DNA of 51,857 nucleotides from a virus, in IMG/VR virus record IMGVR_UViG_3300047557_001228, positions 1 to 51,857 of that record; one strand, 5' to 3'. Under the pieces are notes generated by a model. That model had not been told where the DNA came from and did no database searches. It saw only the letters and a program-made list of their open reading frames with translations. Below are positions 50,289 to 51,857 of this stretch, in pieces. Position numbers and translations under genes: made by a program. Within the stretch, counting starts at the first letter, position 1; each line of letters begins with the position of its first letter.

Positions 50289-50470
50289 GTTGTTATGATT
50301 TTAATTATCCATTGGTCTGAAACTTCATCGTTATTGAACGCCTTTTCAAAACCCTCAAGCGTCCATACCTTGCCTTGCCTCTCGGCAATATCTACAAACT
50401 CATCGTCTGTAAGATCGTAAACTGATCCGTCAATCTCGTACAGATCAATGGCGTATACTCTTGTTTTCAT
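50285..50470 (-). CDS. Small acidic protein of unknown function, 61 aa
   Basis: Not recognised. MKTRVYAIDLYEIDGSVYDL followed by TDDEFVDIAERQGKVWTLEG is a common style of phage early protein (strand, acidic helix, strand). Overlaps both neighbours. Confidence 0.6.
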   Translation of the reverse strand: MKTRVYAIDLYEIDGSVYDLTDDEFVDIAERQGKVWTLEGFEKAFNNDEVSDQWIIKIITT

Positions 50471-50642
50471 TTAAAATAAATTGTTGGTGATGTAATGGTA
50501 GTTCCTCAAACAGTACTACTTCTTCCGGGTATCCCGTCCAATTTTCTTCCGCTTCTTCGTAGGTATCAAACAATACTGTCTTGTATTCATGGTCGCAGAC
50601 GACACTATCATCCATGCTATTGTATAGTACATACTTTTTCAT
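50445..50642 (-). CDS. Small acidic protein of unknown function, 65 aa
   Basis: Not recognised. MKKYVLYNSMDDSVVCDHEY and LFDTYEEAEENWTGYPEEVV suggest strand-helix-strand. Overlaps the next gene by 26 nt and the previous one by 4 nt. Confidence 0.6.
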   Translation of the reverse strand: MKKYVLYNSMDDSVVCDHEYKTVLFDTYEEAEENWTGYPEEVVLFEELPLHHQQFILNENKSIRH

Positions 50643-51085
50643 ATCCCTAAAATTTTATCGTTATACAATTCTTTTAACCCTTCGTCCGTATAATTATTGA
50701 ATCCACCGCCACTGAAAAAATCTGTCAGATCATTAACCAAAGCCGGGTATCCAATCATATACTCCAACTCAAACTTAGTTAATTCTTTTACCATTTCTTC
50801 CCGGCTCTTGACTTCCAACGATTTTGCATACTCCAATAGTTCTTCCTCTCCCATGTACCAAACCCTTTCGCATTCATTGAACGTCTTGAAATAATACACT
50901 TCATCCAATCTCGCACACATGAATATCGGTTGTTCAACTCCATGATACTCCATGTAGGATAACTCAATTCCTTCCATGATAATCCAACATTGGTTTTCTG
51001 ATTCAGCCGTGTACTCAATTTTTCTGTCCGGACATTGTTTATAGTACACATTGAATAATGTCCGCATCTTTTGTTCGTTTGTCAT
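50639..51085 (-). CDS. Protein of unknown function, 148 aa
   Basis: Not recognised. Acidic, aromatic N-terminal domain (SENQCWIIMEGIELSYMEYH; LDEVYYFKTFNECERVWYMG), a helical middle and a Gly/Asn-rich segment (FSGGGFNNYTDEG). One of the larger early proteins; joined to its neighbours by 4-nt overlaps. Confidence 0.6.
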   Translation of the reverse strand: MTNEQKMRTLFNVYYKQCPDRKIEYTAESENQCWIIMEGIELSYMEYHGVEQPIFMCARLDEVYYFKTFNECERVWYMGEEELLEYAKSLEVKSREEMVKELTKFELEYMIGYPALVNDLTDFFSGGGFNNYTDEGLKELYNDKILGI

Positions 51086-51348
51086 TTGATTAAAATTTGA
51101 ATGTTATGAATTTTGTTTTGTGGTATGTTGCGAATGTCAAACCAACGAAGCAATCCTTCTCTGTATCCAAACGTAACTTCCTTGCCCGTAGCAATCTCAA
51201 AAACCATGTACTTTTTTTGCATTGAGTATACATCGTATCCGGGTATTTCACGGACATCGTAGGTGCATGATTCATAGTGCAAAGATTCCTTTAGTTCCTT
51301 AAGTAGTTTCGTTTGCTTTTCAGATAACTCAATTAGTTTGTCTATCAT
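51082..51348 (-). CDS. Small protein of unknown function, 88 aa
   Basis: Not recognised. N-terminal leucine-rich helix (MIDKLIELSEKQTKLLKELK) and a beta-rich basic C-terminal part (KYMVFEIATGKEVTFGYREG). Coupled to the following gene by ATGA; 12 nt from the preceding gene. Confidence 0.6.
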   Translation of the reverse strand: MIDKLIELSEKQTKLLKELKESLHYESCTYDVREIPGYDVYSMQKKYMVFEIATGKEVTFGYREGLLRWFDIRNIPQNKIHNIQILIK

Positions 51349-51360
51349 GGCATAAAATTT

Positions 51361-51786
51361 TTATGGTTCAAGATATGTATCATCGTCCTCGTCCGTATCA
51401 TCTTCTTCCTCCTCCTCAAAATCATCCTCGTCAAGATCGAAAATATGATCGTACTTATGGTAGTTGTCGGCCACATGATCGGCAATAGTATCTACACTTT
51501 CGCATAGATCATCTTCGCCTACATTTTCCATCGTTACAAGGTTACCATACCCGTTGTACTTTACGTAGTTGTGGGTATAATTGTAGTCCCCGTAGGATAC
51601 GGCTCGGACGGCCTCCATGATATTGCCGTCAAAGTTGTTCTCAAAAAATTCTTCTCCGTTGTCATAGATCCGGTCGTCATTGTACCCGTTCTCGTCCGCA
51701 TAGGTATTATTCAATTCGACCATCTGTTCGTTATCGAAGCAATTAATTTCTTCGACAATAGCTTTGATAAATTTTTCTCTGTTCAT
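51361..51786 (-). CDS. Very acidic early protein, possible DNA mimic, 141 aa
   Basis: MNREKFIKAIVEEINCFDNE, an aromatic/Asn-rich centre (SYGDYNYTHNYVKYNGYGNL) and a C-terminus that is almost pure Asp/Glu (DEDDFEEEEEDDTDEDDDTY). The charge distribution recalls small acidic phage proteins that mimic DNA and block restriction or nucleoid proteins, but no specific family is recognised. Its start overlaps the upstream stop as ATGA. Confidence 0.6.
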   Translation of the reverse strand: MNREKFIKAIVEEINCFDNEQMVELNNTYADENGYNDDRIYDNGEEFFENNFDGNIMEAVRAVSYGDYNYTHNYVKYNGYGNLVTMENVGEDDLCESVDTIADHVADNYHKYDHIFDLDEDDFEEEEEDDTDEDDDTYLEP

Positions 51787-51857
51787 AGTTGTGCTAATTT
51801 TAAAAGTTGTTTAGGATCGGTATAAAATAATTGAACTGCTTTAGCCATAACAAGGGC
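51783..51857 (-). CDS. C-terminal fragment of an early gene, cut by window edge
   Basis: The minus-strand frame is open to the last base and ends TGA at 51783-51785, making an ATGA overlap with the next gene. The visible end reads MAKAVQLFYTDPKQLLKLAQ-L. An internal ATG at 51848 would leave only 21 residues, so the gene most likely begins outside the window. Confidence 0.5.
   Translation of the reverse strand, partial: ALVMAKAVQLFYTDPKQLLKLAQL

Noticed and set aside
1-51857. tRNA genes, CRISPR arrays, integrase or attachment sites, insertion sequences
   Set aside because: None was recognised by eye; a tRNA or covariance-model scan would be needed to exclude tRNAs fully.

Overview
This window looks like most of the genome of a tailed, probably short-tailed (podovirus-like) phage infecting a Bacteroidota host. 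Three things point to that host. The primase-helicase has the BT4734/VirE-type N-terminus typical of Bacteroidota elements. Nearly all genes lack a Shine-Dalgarno sequence and start after A/T-rich leaders (recurring AAATCTAAT or TAAAATAAAATG). One intergenic region holds a TTTG-N21-TAnnTT-type promoter. No tape measure, sheath or baffle of tail-tube genes is seen; ring/adaptor and nozzle-like proteins take their place. The virion proteins (portal, capsid, ring proteins, 1668-aa nozzle-like protein, ejection proteins) recall those of crAss-like and related Bacteroidota podoviruses. That relationship is from recognition of sequence style, not from a search. No integrase, repressor, tRNA, CRISPR, DNA polymerase or RNA polymerase is visible, which favours a lytic phage using host polymerases, but both window edges cut through genes, so the genome is not complete here.

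Layout. 1-41335 is one rightward late block: a truncated holin-like gene; two very large fibres (2054 and 1606 aa, the second ending in an S74 intramolecular chaperone); small fibre-associated proteins; a GroES-like protein coupled to a 2-oxoglutarate/Fe(II) oxygenase-like protein; small and large terminase; portal; scaffold; major capsid protein followed by a terminator; two connector/ring proteins; a nozzle-like protein with a Cys-rich tail; a Cys-rich satellite protein; an acetyltransferase-like protein; and three ejection-type proteins ending with a 2544-aa giant. 41332-51857 is leftward and converges on the late block with a 4-nt overlap. It holds a replication/recombination block (two nucleases, a DnaA-domain-IV-like protein, an SNF2-type helicase, a primase-helicase, SSB, a Cas4/RecE-like exonuclease, a DUF1071 annealing protein and a second DnaA-domain-IV-like protein). 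Beyond that lies a chain of very small, stop-start-overlapping early genes running off the right edge.

How it fits together. The exonuclease, annealing protein and SSB form a recombination set. The primase-helicase opens and primes the template. Two stand-alone DnaA-type DNA-binding domains probably recognise origin or promoter sites. Two intergenic regions carry strong candidate cis-elements. 46680-46850 has phased TGTC repeats, a tandem 9-mer, an AT-rich stretch and a 14-bp palindrome. 48883-49015 has a Bacteroidota-type promoter, DnaA-box-like sites and two hairpins. The least ordinary signals are these two regions with the DnaA-like pair, a Cys-rich module shared by three virion genes, repeat modules in the fibre that keep protein but not DNA identity, and a possible overprinted gene inside the giant ORF.
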